64,000 nucleotides of DNA from Mucilaginibacter sp. UR6-1 (lineage in GTDB: Bacteria > Bacteroidota > Bacteroidia > Sphingobacteriales > Sphingobacteriaceae). Made by a program: the position numbers and the translations under genes. Positions within the stretch are counted from its first letter, which is position 1. Every line of letters begins with the position of its first letter. Shown one piece after another: positions 35,862 to 45,495 of the stretch. The stretch spans positions 62,001 to 126,000 of the forward strand of contig NZ_JAJIWP010000003.1 in NCBI RefSeq assembly GCF_020880975.1. Direction: 5' to 3'. The notes under the pieces were generated by a model, which was given only the letters and a program-made list of their open reading frames with translations, was not told the origin of the DNA and did no database searches.

Positions 35862-37223
35862 TTATTGAATGGTGAAACCTGCATTTGCACGTTCGATCGC
35901 GGCATTGGCTATCCAGGTATCATAAAGGGCAATGTTAGTTTTAAGCTGCGCGTCGATCCACTGGTTTTGGGCATCGAGCAGTTCGATATAGATGGCCATG
36001 CCTTGTTTGTACAACTTCAGCATATCACCGTAATAAACCTGGCTTGTTTTTAGTTGCGACTCCGCCGCCTGGTATTTCGCAATCGCGCTTTGCATAGCGG
36101 CCTGGCGCACCTTCAATTCCGTTAATAATTGTTGTTGTACGTAATCGGTTTGCGAGGCCAGGGCATTCTGATCGGCGATCGCCTGCTTTACCCGGTAATT
36201 GTTTTTGCCCGAAGAAAAGAGGTTCCATTGCAGAGAAACGCCAAACAGGTAGTAACGGCTGTTATTGTTGAATTTCCAGTCAAAAGCCTGCGAACCCAGG
36301 TCAATAAAGGTACCTAACTTGGGAACAATGTAGGATTTGGCCAGTCCGGTCAGGTTGCCGTTAATATCTTTCGCGATGCGTAACTTGGATAGTTCTTCCC
36401 TGCCGCTGACGCTGTTGCCTGATAGCTGTTCGGCGGCAGGCAAGGCCTTTATATCATCCAAAAGGATGCTATCGGTAAGCGGCCGGTTAAGCAAAAAGTT
36501 AAAATAGTAGCGCGCCGATTCCGCGGTTTTCCTGGCATCGGTGAGCGAAGCATTCATCTTTGATACTTCGTTCTGGCTCCTGAGCACAACAGTCCGGTTC
36601 ACCTTGCTGTTTTCGTACAGCTTGGTATTGATCCTTTGTCCTTCTTCCACCAGCCGTAGCGAAGACTCATAGATACCCGTGGCATACACTGCTTTCTGGT
36701 AGCTGTAATACGCAGTCTTGATCTCTTTAACCAGTTCGCGCTTGTAAAGCAATACTTCTGCCTTTTGCAGGTCTACCTGCTGCTTCTTGATCCGCTTATT
36801 GTAGATCAGTTCAGCGTTGAGTATAGGAAGCGTCGTGCGGAATTTGGCATCATAAAAATTGTCCGGGTTAAGCAGTATCTTTTGGTTTTGCAACTGCGGA
36901 AAAGCGTTTGTGCCAGTCAACTGGTTCAGCGTAGCGTAAACGCCATTGAACAGGTCGCCGGTTGGAAAATCTATCGTACGCCCGCCATCTGCCTTTGTGT
37001 AAGTGGTTGAAAAGGTAACCTCCGGCAGGAACATGCTTTTGGCCTCCTTTAGCGCGTAGATGTTTTTTTCGAGTACGAAGTTTTGTTGCTTAATACTCTC
37101 GTTAGAGGCAAGGCCATCCCGGATGTACTCATCCAGCCGGCCCTGGGCTTTTGCAAGGGGTGCAGCCATTAGGGCTGTCGATAAAAGCAAAAGCTTAAAA
37201 AGGGTAATATTCTTAAATTTCAT
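35862..37223 (-). CDS. TolC-family outer-membrane efflux protein
   Basis: 453 residues. Signal peptide about residues 1-26 (APLAKAQ). Two outer-membrane-efflux-protein repeats with long helical coiled coil segments rich in Gln and Lys (about 35-245 and 245-450). It is the first gene of the efflux operon; its ATG is 20 nt from a TetR-type operator, so its expression is likely repressor controlled. Confidence 0.9.
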   Translation of the reverse strand: MKFKNITLFKLLLLSTALMAAPLAKAQGRLDEYIRDGLASNESIKQQNFVLEKNIYALKEAKSMFLPEVTFSTTYTKADGGRTIDFPTGDLFNGVYATLNQLTGTNAFPQLQNQKILLNPDNFYDAKFRTTLPILNAELIYNKRIKKQQVDLQKAEVLLYKRELVKEIKTAYYSYQKAVYATGIYESSLRLVEEGQRINTKLYENSKVNRTVVLRSQNEVSKMNASLTDARKTAESARYYFNFLLNRPLTDSILLDDIKALPAAEQLSGNSVSGREELSKLRIAKDINGNLTGLAKSYIVPKLGTFIDLGSQAFDWKFNNNSRYYLFGVSLQWNLFSSGKNNYRVKQAIADQNALASQTDYVQQQLLTELKVRQAAMQSAIAKYQAAESQLKTSQVYYGDMLKLYKQGMAIYIELLDAQNQWIDAQLKTNIALYDTWIANAAIERANAGFTIQ

Positions 37224-37242
37224 TTTTAATCATTGTTTTAAA

Positions 37243-37261
37243 TTTAAACAGTGTTCAATAT
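37243..37261. promoter_or_regulatory. TetR-type operator copy A, upstream of tolC-like gene
   Basis: TTTAAACAGTGTTCAATAT, the exact reverse complement of copy B at 38007-38025 (19 of 19 bases). The core is a near-palindrome, TTRAACA-S-TGTTYAA. It sits 20-38 nt before the tolC-like ATG, a position suited to blocking transcription. Confidence 0.75.
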
Positions 37262-37278
37262 ATAATTAAAAAAAAGGA

Positions 37279-37887
37279 TCAACTTTTCTCGAGCAGGGCT
37301 ACAAAAGACTCATAACCATTCTCCATCAATTCTTCGTCGGTTTTGCCAATAAAACTGGTGTTGCGATTTTTACAGAAAAGTGCACAGATGCCATGCACAA
37401 CAGAAATGATCAGGAAAGTAAAATATTCCGTATCCATATTCGTGAATTTGCCGTTCTGCTGGCATTCGCTCACCATTTCCTGCATATAACTTATTGCCTC
37501 CTCGGCAATCTGGAACCCTTCAGACAAAGAATTTTTAACCGGCTCGTCTACAATGAACATCAGGTTGTAGTAATCTTTGTTCTCTTGTGCGAATTGGATA
37601 AAAACCCGGCCCGAGGCTTTTAATCTTTCAAAGGGGTCGCGTACCTTTTGTAGTACCTTTAACTGGTTAAGCAGCAAAAGGAAACCTTCCTTATGAAGTT
37701 CGTGAAAGATCTCGCTTTTATCCTTAAAATAAAAATATATGGAGCCGGGGCTATAGTTGATCTCCTGGGCGATATTGCGCATACTGGTCTGATCATAGCC
37801 TTTTTGCAGGAATATTTTACGCGCTCCATCAAGGATGCGTTTATGCATTTCCTGCTTCTCTTCCAGTTTACGTTCTGCTATACCCAT
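37279..37887 (-). CDS. TetR/AcrR-family transcriptional regulator
   Basis: 202 residues. N-terminal TetR helix-turn-helix (about residues 14-60) reads ILDGARKIFLQKGYDQTSMR then IAQEINYSPGSIYFYFKDK. The C-terminal ligand domain is helical and not assigned to a known ligand. It is upstream of and in the same direction as the tolC-mfp-RND genes, with one operator copy in the 55-nt gap and one upstream of itself, so it probably represses both itself and the pump. Confidence 0.9.
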   Translation of the reverse strand: MGIAERKLEEKQEMHKRILDGARKIFLQKGYDQTSMRNIAQEINYSPGSIYFYFKDKSEIFHELHKEGFLLLLNQLKVLQKVRDPFERLKASGRVFIQFAQENKDYYNLMFIVDEPVKNSLSEGFQIAEEAISYMQEMVSECQQNGKFTNMDTEYFTFLIISVVHGICALFCKNRNTSFIGKTDEELMENGYESFVALLEKS

Positions 37888-37903
37888 TTTAATTTATTCG
37901 TTG

Positions 37904-37911
37904 CAAATATA
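37904..37911 (-). promoter_or_regulatory. Candidate -7 box of tetR
   Basis: On the minus strand the sequence reads TATATTTG, matching TAnnTTTG, and ends 16 nt before the tetR start. A clear -33 TTG is not found at the usual spacing. Operator copy B lies about 100 nt further upstream. Confidence 0.4.
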
Positions 37912-38201
37912 AGATTGCCTGTGGTGCGACGAAACTCCGTTAAGGTTAAAGCTTCATTTTACATTCAGACACTAATGATTTGAATTAAATATAAATCAAT
38001 GTAATAATATTGAACACTGTTTAAAAAAGCAAAAAATATTCACCTATTTTTTAGATAATGACATTTAAGATATATTTCATTTACAAAAATTAGTTGCCTG
38101 TTTACCACGCAAAAAATGATAGAACGGTAATTAGTTAATTTTCGGGGCACGTTGAATTTACCTGAATAGATTGATAATCATTACGGCAGGATTACATGAA
38201 T
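37912..38201. other. Intergenic region upstream of tetR
   Basis: Together with 37888-37911 this is a 314-nt gap. It contains operator copy B and A+T-rich sequence. No gene, tRNA or terminator recognised between it and the end of the alpha/beta hydrolase. Confidence 0.5.
38007..38025. promoter_or_regulatory. TetR-type operator copy B, upstream of tetR
   Basis: ATATTGAACACTGTTTAAA, identical to copy A in opposite orientation. It lies 120 nt upstream of the tetR start, so it may serve a second, more distant promoter or cooperate by looping with copy A. Confidence 0.7.
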
Positions 38202-38963
38202 CTAATTTTTCAGCGTAGAATTTATTAAATCGACCACCGCATTAATTACTATAGGTGACCGTATTATTTTATCATGCCCTAAGCCGTCATAATTTTTTGC
38301 GGTGATGAGTTTTTGATTGTTTAGAAACTCTTTTAAATAAGCGTACGGAGAAATTATGTCATTGGGATCATAAAATAACCAATGTTCAATTTCAGGATTT
38401 AATTCGTAAAAATTATCAAGATCAAAGTTGGAAGCTGGTACGCCAAATTTACTTTTAAAAGCTTCAAAAAAAATGGATTGACTTACCGGGGGTATATTAA
38501 CAGCATCCATACTGGCGGCAAAATTTTCCTTTAATTTTACAAGCGGCGTAATACTGATCATCAATAAAGGCATTATGTGCGTTTCCATTACAGCAATTAT
38601 GTTAGCCATTGCCCCTAATGAATGCCCTATTATAATATCAGGCGGGCCATAATTTGAAATGATGGCTTTAATCGCCAATTCGTACAGAATAAGATTTGAA
38701 AGCTCCCCTTCTGAGCTTCCATTACCCGGCGCGTCAAACGCTATTATTTGAATATCTTTGATGGGGATCAAAGCAGTTATCAATTCCAAAAAATCAGCAG
38801 CTTTTGATCCCCATCCATGGGTTATAAGTAACTTGTATTCTCCATTGCCCCATGTAAATGTGTTAAAGCGTAGTTGTTTCTCTGCAAAATAGTTGTCGTA
38901 AACAAATAGGCTTTGCTTTTCAGCCCCCTGCAAAAATTGCTCATGTGCAAGCCGTAATTGCAT
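38202..38963 (-). CDS. Alpha/beta hydrolase
   Basis: 253 residues from the first available ATG (38963). Alpha/beta hydrolase fold: oxyanion-region HGWGS (about residues 49-53), nucleophile elbow GHSLGAM (about 113-119), acid in YDPNDIISP (about 194-202), catalytic His in GLGHD (about 227-231). Substrate unknown. The same frame continues upstream for 31 codons without a stop to a TAA at 39054-39056, and an ATG four codons earlier (39066-39068) would give a longer protein beginning MKRL, so the gene may be broken at codon 5. More A+T rich than its neighbours, possibly acquired. Confidence 0.75.
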   Translation of the reverse strand: MQLRLAHEQFLQGAEKQSLFVYDNYFAEKQLRFNTFTWGNGEYKLLITHGWGSKAADFLELITALIPIKDIQIIAFDAPGNGSSEGELSNLILYELAIKAIISNYGPPDIIIGHSLGAMANIIAVMETHIMPLLMISITPLVKLKENFAASMDAVNIPPVSQSIFFEAFKSKFGVPASNFDLDNFYELNPEIEHWLFYDPNDIISPYAYLKEFLNNQKLITAKNYDGLGHDKIIRSPIVINAVVDLINSTLKN

Positions 38964-39206
38964 TTTAGGCGAATAACAAAGGTAGGACCAAAGTAATTGC
39001 TGTAATTCATTTTCGCTATCAGGTGGGAGCGCTTTAATTTCACTGATAGTTTGTTAGAGGCGCTTCATGTTAACCTGATATTATATTTAATGATGACCTC
39101 ATAAAAAAACAGTATAAAATGGACTATTTATGGCTAAAGTATAAGTCAAGCATGACTTGGCCTAATATTAACCGCAAGTAGCTATGCAATACTGATCAGT
39201 TTAAAC

Positions 39207-39803
39207 TTACTTTGAGGGTGCATAGGCACCTGTGGACAACCATGTTAACCAGGCTTTTTTAAATTCGGCATGGCTCATTGGAGGAAGCTTACGGCCTTCG
39301 CCGGGGTTCCAGCCCGACAGTACCAGGCCATCATCAGCATGTTCAATTAGTTTTTTTAAATCCTTGTTCCCGTTCTGTTTGGGGTCAATAAGTTGTTTGG
39401 CCAGTTGCCTTGGCGTTCTGCCCTGGAAAACCATACGCATATTGGCCGGAGGCAAATGCCAGTTCGGGTTTCCGGGAGGCGTATGCAACCCCGGTGTATT
39501 GGTGGCCTGGTGACAGTTTGAACACTTCATGGCATACACGCCTTTCCCGTCAATGCCCCGTTTAGGCCCCATGGTATGTAAGTGGCTGTCATCTCCTTGT
39601 AAAGGCACGTCTCCTGATGGGTGACAGTTCATGCAACGGGCACTCATCAACACCGTATAAACCTTTTTAAATGCTTTTACTGAAGCAACACTATCCTTAC
39701 GTACCACTAATTGCCCCGCATTATTGGGAGTTTCTGTTTTAAATGACAGTATAATTAAAGATAAGGTGAATAATATGAAGCTAAAGACGATCAATTTTTT
39801 CAT
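39207..39803 (-). CDS. Diheme c-type cytochrome, partner of molybdenum hydroxylase
   Basis: 198 residues. N-terminal signal/anchor helix (about 4-21). Two haem-binding motifs: CMNCH (residues 57-61) and CSNCH (94-98). Methionines and histidines near the second half could be axial ligands. It overlaps the upstream IorB-like gene by 4 nt, so it is co-translated with it and is the likely electron acceptor for the periplasmic enzyme. Confidence 0.88.
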   Translation of the reverse strand: MKKLIVFSFILFTLSLIILSFKTETPNNAGQLVVRKDSVASVKAFKKVYTVLMSARCMNCHPSGDVPLQGDDSHLHTMGPKRGIDGKGVYAMKCSNCHQATNTPGLHTPPGNPNWHLPPANMRMVFQGRTPRQLAKQLIDPKQNGNKDLKKLIEHADDGLVLSGWNPGEGRKLPPMSHAEFKKAWLTWLSTGAYAPSK

Positions 39804-41953
39804 GCTTGCTCGGTTAATTTATGGTTCATTACAGGAAGATTATAGATGCGTTTACCGGTTGCAGCAAAAACTGCATTAGCAATTGCCGGCGCAGTTGGCG
39901 GTACGGCACATTCTCCTGCTCCGCCCATTTTGCCGTTACTTTCAACTATGTAAACATTGATCTCGGGTGTCTCGTTCATGCGGGCAATCTTATAATCATA
40001 AAAGTTATTTTGCTGTAGTTTGCCCCCCTCCAGGGTAAGCTCGCCGTAAAGCGCCATGGTTAAACCAAAAATGATACCGCTTTCTGATTGTGCTTTAACG
40101 CCTTCAGGGTTAACGGCTAATCCACAGTCAATGGCGCAGTCTATTTTATGCACTTTTACCTGCCCGTTCAGGATGCTTACTTCGGCTATGGTAGCCACAA
40201 AGCTCCCAAACGCCTCCGTAACGGCAACACCTTTGTAACGTCCTTTAGGCAACGCTTTTTTCCAGTTGCCTTTTTCGGTAACCAAATTTAATGCAGCCAA
40301 ATGGCGGGGGTGTTCTTTGAAAAAACTTCTCCGGTATTCAACCGGGTCCTGACCGGCGTTATGGGCCAGCTCGTCCATCATGGTTTCCATTACATAAGCT
40401 GTATGGGTGTGCCCTACCGAACGGAACCACAGTACCGGTACAACCTCGTCTGTGTTATGCAGCCCAACAAAATGATCGGGTACGCTGGTAAGGTACGGCG
40501 AACCCTTTACACCTTCAACCGAAGTATCGTCAATAGGGTTTTGAGGGGGGCCGAATGCAGGAGTTGCCGCTTTCATGATGGATTGACCAACGATGTTATG
40601 TTTCCAGGCGATAGGCATGCCCTTACTATCAAGCCCCGTAGTAACGTTATGTACAAAAAATGGCCGGTAGTGTCCGCTTTTCATATCGTCTTCGCGGCTC
40701 CACACCATTTTTATTGGCTTACCACAGGCCTTTGCAATATGCACGGCTTCTGAAACAAAGTCGGTAGCGGGCGTTGCTCTGCGGCCAAATCCACCACCCA
40801 AAAACGGAATATTGATCTTCACCTTTTCGGGTGCCAAACCAAGTATTTTGGCCGCCGCGGCCTGTTCGCCTCCCGGCAACTGCGTGCCTGTCCATATCTC
40901 ACAACTATCTTTATCAATTTTTACCGTACAGTTCAATGGTTCCATAGGTGCATGGGCAAGGTAAGGAAACACATATTCTGCTTTGATCACCTTGGCTGAT
41001 TTTGCCAGGGCAATGGCTACATCCCCTTTTTGCTGAGCAGTTAAGCCATTAGTAGCTGCCAGCTTTTTATATGCCGCAGTTTGTTTAACTGTAGATAGCT
41101 GGGCACCCACGCCATCTTCCCATATTATTTGCAGCGCTTTTTTACCTTGCTGCGCTGCGTAATAATGGTCGGCAATTACAGCAACCCCGGTAGGTATTTC
41201 AACTACTTGCCTAACACCTTTTACCGCCCTGGCTTTACCGGCATCGAATGATTTTACTTTGCCACCAAAAACCGGCGCATGCGCAACCACGGCTGTCAGC
41301 AATCCCGGAAAATGAATATCCATGCCAAATATAGCCTCGCCATTCGTTTTCACGGCTGCATCTAAACGCTTAGTGCTTTTGCCAATATATTTCCAGTCAG
41401 CCGGGGTGCGTAACGGAACTTTTGAAGGAACAGGTAGCAGCGCCGCATCGGCAGCCAGTTCGCCATAGGTATATTTCTTTCCTCCGGCAATAACAGTACC
41501 CTTTTCTGTTTTACAGTTTTGCAGGGCAACGCCCGAGCGTCTGGCGGCGGCCTGGGTTAACAATATCCTTGCTGTTGCACCGGCATTGCGGTATCGGTCA
41601 AACTCCGACCATGTGGTTGATGATCCGCCGGTGATCTGTACGCCGTAAACATTATGGTTATATGCTTTGTCTGCACCGCTGTGTTTAACAGTTATCTGCT
41701 CAAGGTCAACGTCCAGTTCTTCTGCCAGCAGCATGGGCAGCGTGGTCCAGATGCCTTGCCCCATTTCTACGTGACTTAAAACTACCGTAATTGAATTATC
41801 TGTGCCGATGTTTAAAAATGCATTGGGGGTAAAAGCAACACCCTCGGCAGCCTCATTTAAAGCAGCTAATTTATTGGCCACCGGTATTTTAAATGAAATA
41901 AGTAATCCGCCACCTAAAAGTGCACCGGATTGAATAAAATTGCGCCTGTTCAT
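39800..41953 (-). CDS. Xanthine dehydrogenase-family molybdopterin-binding subunit (IorB-like), copy 1
   Basis: 717 residues. A Tat signal is at the start (NRRNFIQSG), so it is exported folded. Contains two molybdopterin-binding (Ald_Xan_dh_C2) parts; active-site motifs LGGGFGRRA (about residue 385) and the catalytic Glu in [10 protein letters not shown] (about residue 680) are intact. Family members oxidise N-heterocycles such as isoquinoline or aldehydes, using water as oxygen source. It overlaps the 2Fe-2S partner gene and the cytochrome gene by 4 nt each, so a three-gene unit is certain. Confidence 0.9.
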   Translation of the reverse strand: MNRRNFIQSGALLGGGLLISFKIPVANKLAALNEAAEGVAFTPNAFLNIGTDNSITVVLSHVEMGQGIWTTLPMLLAEELDVDLEQITVKHSGADKAYNHNVYGVQITGGSSTTWSEFDRYRNAGATARILLTQAAARRSGVALQNCKTEKGTVIAGGKKYTYGELAADAALLPVPSKVPLRTPADWKYIGKSTKRLDAAVKTNGEAIFGMDIHFPGLLTAVVAHAPVFGGKVKSFDAGKARAVKGVRQVVEIPTGVAVIADHYYAAQQGKKALQIIWEDGVGAQLSTVKQTAAYKKLAATNGLTAQQKGDVAIALAKSAKVIKAEYVFPYLAHAPMEPLNCTVKIDKDSCEIWTGTQLPGGEQAAAAKILGLAPEKVKINIPFLGGGFGRRATPATDFVSEAVHIAKACGKPIKMVWSREDDMKSGHYRPFFVHNVTTGLDSKGMPIAWKHNIVGQSIMKAATPAFGPPQNPIDDTSVEGVKGSPYLTSVPDHFVGLHNTDEVVPVLWFRSVGHTHTAYVMETMMDELAHNAGQDPVEYRRSFFKEHPRHLAALNLVTEKGNWKKALPKGRYKGVAVTEAFGSFVATIAEVSILNGQVKVHKIDCAIDCGLAVNPEGVKAQSESGIIFGLTMALYGELTLEGGKLQQNNFYDYKIARMNETPEINVYIVESNGKMGGAGECAVPPTAPAIANAVFAATGKRIYNLPVMNHKLTEQA

Positions 41954-42420
41954 GATTTAGCTCCTTCCTGCTGCATTTTTGCAGCCTGATGAATGGCCGC
42001 TCTTATCCGGGGATAAGTGCCGCACCGGCATATATTGCCAGACATGGCATCGTCAATATCCTGATCTGTAGGGTTAGGGTTTTCACGCAGCAATACCGCA
42101 GCCGACATTAACTGGCCTGACTGGCAGTAACCGCACTGAGGAACATCAAATTCAACCCATGCCTTTTGCAAAACATGGTTATTATTGACTGAAAGACCTT
42201 CGATTGTGGTAATTTGCTGGCCGGCGGCTCTGCTAACTTTGGTTACGCACGATCGAACGGCTTCTCCGTTAAGGTGCACCGTGCATGCGCCGCACTGTGC
42301 AACACCGCATCCAAACTTGGTGCCGGTCATACCTAAAATGTCACGGATCACCCACAACAGGGGCATATCCGGATCTGCATCGATCTGCCGTTGAACTCCG
42401 TTTATCGTCAAACTTACCAT
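41950..42420 (-). CDS. (2Fe-2S)-binding subunit of molybdenum hydroxylase (IorA-like), copy 1
   Basis: 156 residues. N-terminal plant-ferredoxin-type cluster ([17 protein letters not shown], plus SCVTKV) and C-terminal all-alpha [2Fe-2S] domain ([12 protein letters not shown] and [11 protein letters not shown]). It has no own signal peptide, so it is probably exported with the Tat-bearing large subunit. First gene of the three-gene iorAB-cytochrome unit. Confidence 0.93.
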   Translation of the reverse strand: MVSLTINGVQRQIDADPDMPLLWVIRDILGMTGTKFGCGVAQCGACTVHLNGEAVRSCVTKVSRAAGQQITTIEGLSVNNNHVLQKAWVEFDVPQCGYCQSGQLMSAAVLLRENPNPTDQDIDDAMSGNICRCGTYPRIRAAIHQAAKMQQEGAKS

Positions 42421-42853
42421 TGCATCTGTTATATTAAACCTCTTAAACCAAATGTTAAATATACGAAGCAGATCATCGTTTGAGTTACACTAATCAAACC
42501 ATTACCTAAGAAATTCAAATACATAATGTGATAATTCATTTTTATTATCCTAACTGATCCGTTGTTAGCCAGCGCCGGCGCTAATTATTCTGTATTGATA
42601 GTTAAAAAGTTATCTTTTTAATTATCAATATCTGTATGTTTTACCAAAATTTGTTTGAAATCTTTATTGATTTGTTTGTTATTCATAAGCTTTTTTTACG
42701 CTCACTGCCGACCTTTGTGTAAAGGGATAATATGCTATCACACCTGCTTATAAAGGCTGTAAAAAGCGAGATGAGGTTTACCAAGAAACTTGCATCGTCG
42801 TTATCAAATCAATAACCATCTAATTTTTAATAATCAATCAAAATACAAAAATC
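42421..42853. other. Divergent intergenic region between iorA-like copy 1 and SDR
   Basis: 433 bases, no gene recognised. Structures: a perfect 12-bp palindrome AGCGCCGGCGCT (42571-42582), and a 13-bp inverted repeat with one mismatch and a TTAT loop (42597-42626, arm GATAGTTAAAAAG). These are candidates for operators or a terminator. No good TAnnTTTG box was found for either gene. Confidence 0.5.
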
Positions 42854-43600
42854 ATGAAAAATAATATTGAAGGTAAAGTAGTTGTAATTACAGGCGCAAG
42901 CAGTGGTTTAGGCGAAGCTGCAGCGAAACACTTGTCGGCACTTGGAGCAACAGTTGTATTGGGTGCCAGAAGAGCAGACAGAATAGCAAAACTTGCCGAT
43001 GAGCTTACCAACAATGGGGGAAAAGCGCTGGCTATTGCTGCGGATGTAACAGAGTTGGACCAGGTAAAGAAACTGGTTGATTCAGCCGTTGAAAAATTTG
43101 GGCGGGTAGACGTAATAATCAACAATGCAGGCATCATGCCCCTATCGCCGATAGATCGCCTTAATGTTGACGAGTGGAACAAGATGATCGATGTAAACAT
43201 CAAAGGCGTGCTTAACGGTATAGCCGCCGTGCTCCCTTATATGAAAGAGCAGAAATCAGGTCAGATCATCAATACCTCTTCTGTTGCGGGCCATAAAATA
43301 TTTGCCGGCTCTGCCGTTTATTCTGCTACCAAATTTGCGGTTCGCGCTTTAACCGAAGGCTTACGGATGGAGGTAAAGCCTTATAATATCCGCACAAGTA
43401 TAGTTTGTCCCGGTGCTGTTAAAACAGAACTGCTGGAGCATATTACTGAAGTGGATATACAGCAGGCTAACCAGGATTATGTAGGGTCTGTTGGCATCAG
43501 TCCTGATAGTTTTGCGCGTGTGGTTGCCTTTGCCATCAGCCAGCCTGAGGATGTGGATATCAATGAAGTTATCTTCCGTCCTACATCTCAGGAACTTTAA
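42854..43600 (+). CDS. SDR-family oxidoreductase
   Basis: 248 residues. Classical short-chain dehydrogenase: cofactor loop [15 protein letters not shown] (about 12-26), NNAG (about 90), catalytic Ser-Tyr-Lys in [19 protein letters not shown] (about 140-158). The ARRADRI region after the second strand suggests NADP(H) preference. Substrate unknown. Next to the molybdenum hydroxylase cluster but transcribed away from it. Confidence 0.9.
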   Translation: MKNNIEGKVVVITGASSGLGEAAAKHLSALGATVVLGARRADRIAKLADELTNNGGKALAIAADVTELDQVKKLVDSAVEKFGRVDVIINNAGIMPLSPIDRLNVDEWNKMIDVNIKGVLNGIAAVLPYMKEQKSGQIINTSSVAGHKIFAGSAVYSATKFAVRALTEGLRMEVKPYNIRTSIVCPGAVKTELLEHITEVDIQQANQDYVGSVGISPDSFARVVAFAISQPEDVDINEVIFRPTSQEL

Positions 43601-43888
43601 AATCAGCCCTGCTGCTAACTTGCATAATCCGAGGCAAGCGGCTATAACAAACTGCCTGACCAACTTTCATAAGCATATTGATAGTTGGCCGGGCATATTT
43701 AAATTTGTTCAATAAAAAATTCAATCAGGGCTATTTTTCGGTCAATTTTATAGTCCCTTTAATTTTCAGAATTGAATCCATCGTCTGTTCGTATCGCACC
43801 GAATTGTACAGCCCCTTCTTTTGCACACATGGTTTGCTAATCTTAATCATTGGTTTGAAATCCTTAAACAGCGAAGTTTCAATACAAC
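43601..43888. other. Intergenic region after SDR
   Basis: About 290 bases. A minus-strand frame (ending at a TAG near 43730) stays open through part of it, but it has no recognisable domain and I do not call it. No terminator hairpin was found. Confidence 0.4.
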
Positions 43889-43896
43889 TAAATTTG
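43889..43896 (+). promoter_or_regulatory. Candidate -7 box at the acetyltransferase start
   Basis: TAAATTTG matches TAnnTTTG and ends 4 nt before the ATG at 43901, the same arrangement as before nuoA (TTTGCAnnATG). Predicts a leaderless or near-leaderless message. No -33 TTG at standard distance. Confidence 0.35.
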
Positions 43897-43900
43897 CAGT

Positions 43901-44455
43901 ATGAAAGATGTTTTCCAGAGGCTAAGCGCGGGTGAACTTGTTTTGTTAGATGACCCTGAATTTTATAAGGTGAATGAAATTGTCGCCACTACGCAGGCAT
44001 TAAGCCCGGTTATGAATGCCGCTACCAGTATTGATGATGTCAGGACAAAGCTAAGCGATATCATCTGTTCAGAGATAGATGACACTACCACTATATTCGC
44101 ACCCTTTCATACTAATTTTGGCCGCGCTATAAAATTAGGTAAGCATGTTTTCATCAATCATGCCTGCTCTTTTTTAGATATGGGCGGTATTACGCTTGAA
44201 GATCATGTGCTTATTGGGCCGAGGGTGAATCTGGTCACTGAAAATCATCCGCTCGATCCGTCTACACGCAGGGGGCTTATCTGCAAACCCATTATTATTA
44301 AAAGAAACGCATGGGTTGGCGCAGGCGCAACCATATTGCCCGGTGTAACCATCGGCGAAAATACGGTAGTAGCGGCGGGCGCAGTAGTGAGTAAGGATGT
44401 ACCGGATAATACGGTAGTTGGCGGCGTTCCTGCTAAAGCCATAAAATCAATTTAA
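43901..44455 (+). CDS. Sugar/maltose O-acetyltransferase-like (left-handed beta-helix)
   Basis: 184 residues. N-terminal Maa-type helical part, then hexapeptide repeats forming a left-handed beta-helix (about residues 75-180): LGKHVFINHACSFLDMGGI, VLIGPRVNLVTENHPLDPST, WVGAGATILPGVTIGENTVV. The catalytic His lies in NHPLDP (about residue 115). It transfers acetyl from acetyl-CoA to a sugar-like hydroxyl; substrate unknown. Cupin gene follows after 8 nt. Confidence 0.88.
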   Translation: MKDVFQRLSAGELVLLDDPEFYKVNEIVATTQALSPVMNAATSIDDVRTKLSDIICSEIDDTTTIFAPFHTNFGRAIKLGKHVFINHACSFLDMGGITLEDHVLIGPRVNLVTENHPLDPSTRRGLICKPIIIKRNAWVGAGATILPGVTIGENTVVAAGAVVSKDVPDNTVVGGVPAKAIKSI

Positions 44456-44463
44456 TAAATGTT

Positions 44464-44934
44464 ATGAAAAATACGGTAATAGCAATAGCCGCGACAACGG
44501 TAATAATGGCTGTTGGATGCGAATCGAAAAATAATGTAGCACAAAATGCCATTTTCCCGAAAGGCGAACCTGGCCCTGCGGCCAATTTTACCGGTAAGGC
44601 CTGGAACACCGCATTGGTAGATAAAGACAGCACCTTTACCACCGTTGTTGGCAATGTTTACTTTGAGCCGGGAGCCCGCAGTAACTGGCACACACATCCG
44701 GGCGGACAAATATTGGTTATTACTGACGGGGTAGGTTATCACCAGATTAAAGGGCAACCTGTGCAGATTATCCGTAAAGGTGATGTTGTGAAATGCCCGC
44801 CTAATACACTGCACTGGCATGGTGCCAGCCGTGATACCGGTTTGCAGCAACTATACATTGTGCCTAATACAGAGAAAGGTGTTGTTGAATGGAAACAGGC
44901 GGTAACAGATGAAGAATATAAAGCAAAGCCTTGA
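44464..44934 (+). CDS. Cupin-domain lipoprotein
   Basis: 156 residues. N-terminal signal with MAVGC lipobox-like sequence (Cys about residue 19). Single cupin barrel: PGARSNWHTHPGGQILVITDG with metal-binding His pair and Gln, then PPNTLHWHGAS. Resembles the quercetin-dioxygenase/carboxymuconolactone-associated cupins. Activity not determinable; membrane-anchored location is inferred. Co-transcribed with the acetyltransferase. Confidence 0.85.
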   Translation: MKNTVIAIAATTVIMAVGCESKNNVAQNAIFPKGEPGPAANFTGKAWNTALVDKDSTFTTVVGNVYFEPGARSNWHTHPGGQILVITDGVGYHQIKGQPVQIIRKGDVVKCPPNTLHWHGASRDTGLQQLYIVPNTEKGVVEWKQAVTDEEYKAKP

Positions 44935-45134
44935 TTTTTGGAGTTTACCGAATATTTCAGGTATAGTGTCAAAAGATTGCCTGTTTTACGCTTTAGTGAT
45001 TTTCAACTCACTGAAATAGAACATGACAGGCGCAAAACATCTACCTGCCTGGAATATGAAATGAATACGTAGTTAGCATTTGAAAATCTTAATTAACGGT
45101 TTGATTATCTTTAACTTTCAAAGTTATGCCATCC

Positions 45135-45142
45135 TAACTTTG
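45135..45142 (+). promoter_or_regulatory. Candidate -7 box with flanking palindromes
   Basis: TAACTTTG matches TAnnTTTG. It lies within the inverted repeat CATCCT/AGGATG (45130-45148) and a perfect 13-base palindrome AACTTTCAAAGTT (45113-45125) sits just upstream, at about where a -33 element would be. It would transcribe the short frame at 45211. Confidence 0.35.
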
Positions 45143-45210
45143 CAGGATGAGATTAGGTTATTATTGTAAAAGGCAAGTTTAGCTGTGCTTAAAAGTTTTA
45201 CCCCGCAATA

Positions 45211-45477
45211 ATGATTTTAATGCCTCTCTTTTTGCTGATTTTTTTCAAATTATGCACATGCCGGGATCAGCAACCTCTCTCTGAATTAAGCAAGGAAACT
45301 CTCGGCTTCCTTTGGTATACGTGGCAGTCTTTAAAAAATGTGTGGTTAATAAAAACAATTATGAAAATAAATTTCAATAAATGGCTTGAATCATTATTGG
45401 AAAATGTAGGTAGGAACAGCGGATTAAGTAAAATGAATCCATTGGTCAATGCAGATAGTGATCTGAAAATTGATTAG
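45211..45477 (+). CDS. Small hypothetical protein, possibly part of a broken gene
   Basis: 88 residues with a hydrophobic N-terminus (MILMPLFLLIFFKLCTC). No family recognised. An internal ATG at residue 51 starts a more soluble part. It ends at a TAG (45475-45477), and the very same frame continues as the AraC-like fragment 18 nt later. This may be the upstream part of a disrupted gene. A+T rich. Confidence 0.3.
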   Translation: MILMPLFLLIFFKLCTCRDQQPLSELSKETLGFLWYTWQSLKNVWLIKTIMKINFNKWLESLLENVGRNSGLSKMNPLVNADSDLKID

Positions 45478-45495
45478 TCCGGTGATTTCAGGATC

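Noticed and set aside
43678..43935. 85-codon plus-strand ORF between SDR and acetyltransferase
   Set aside because: No recognisable domain, overlaps the acetyltransferase start in another frame; coding potential not convincing.
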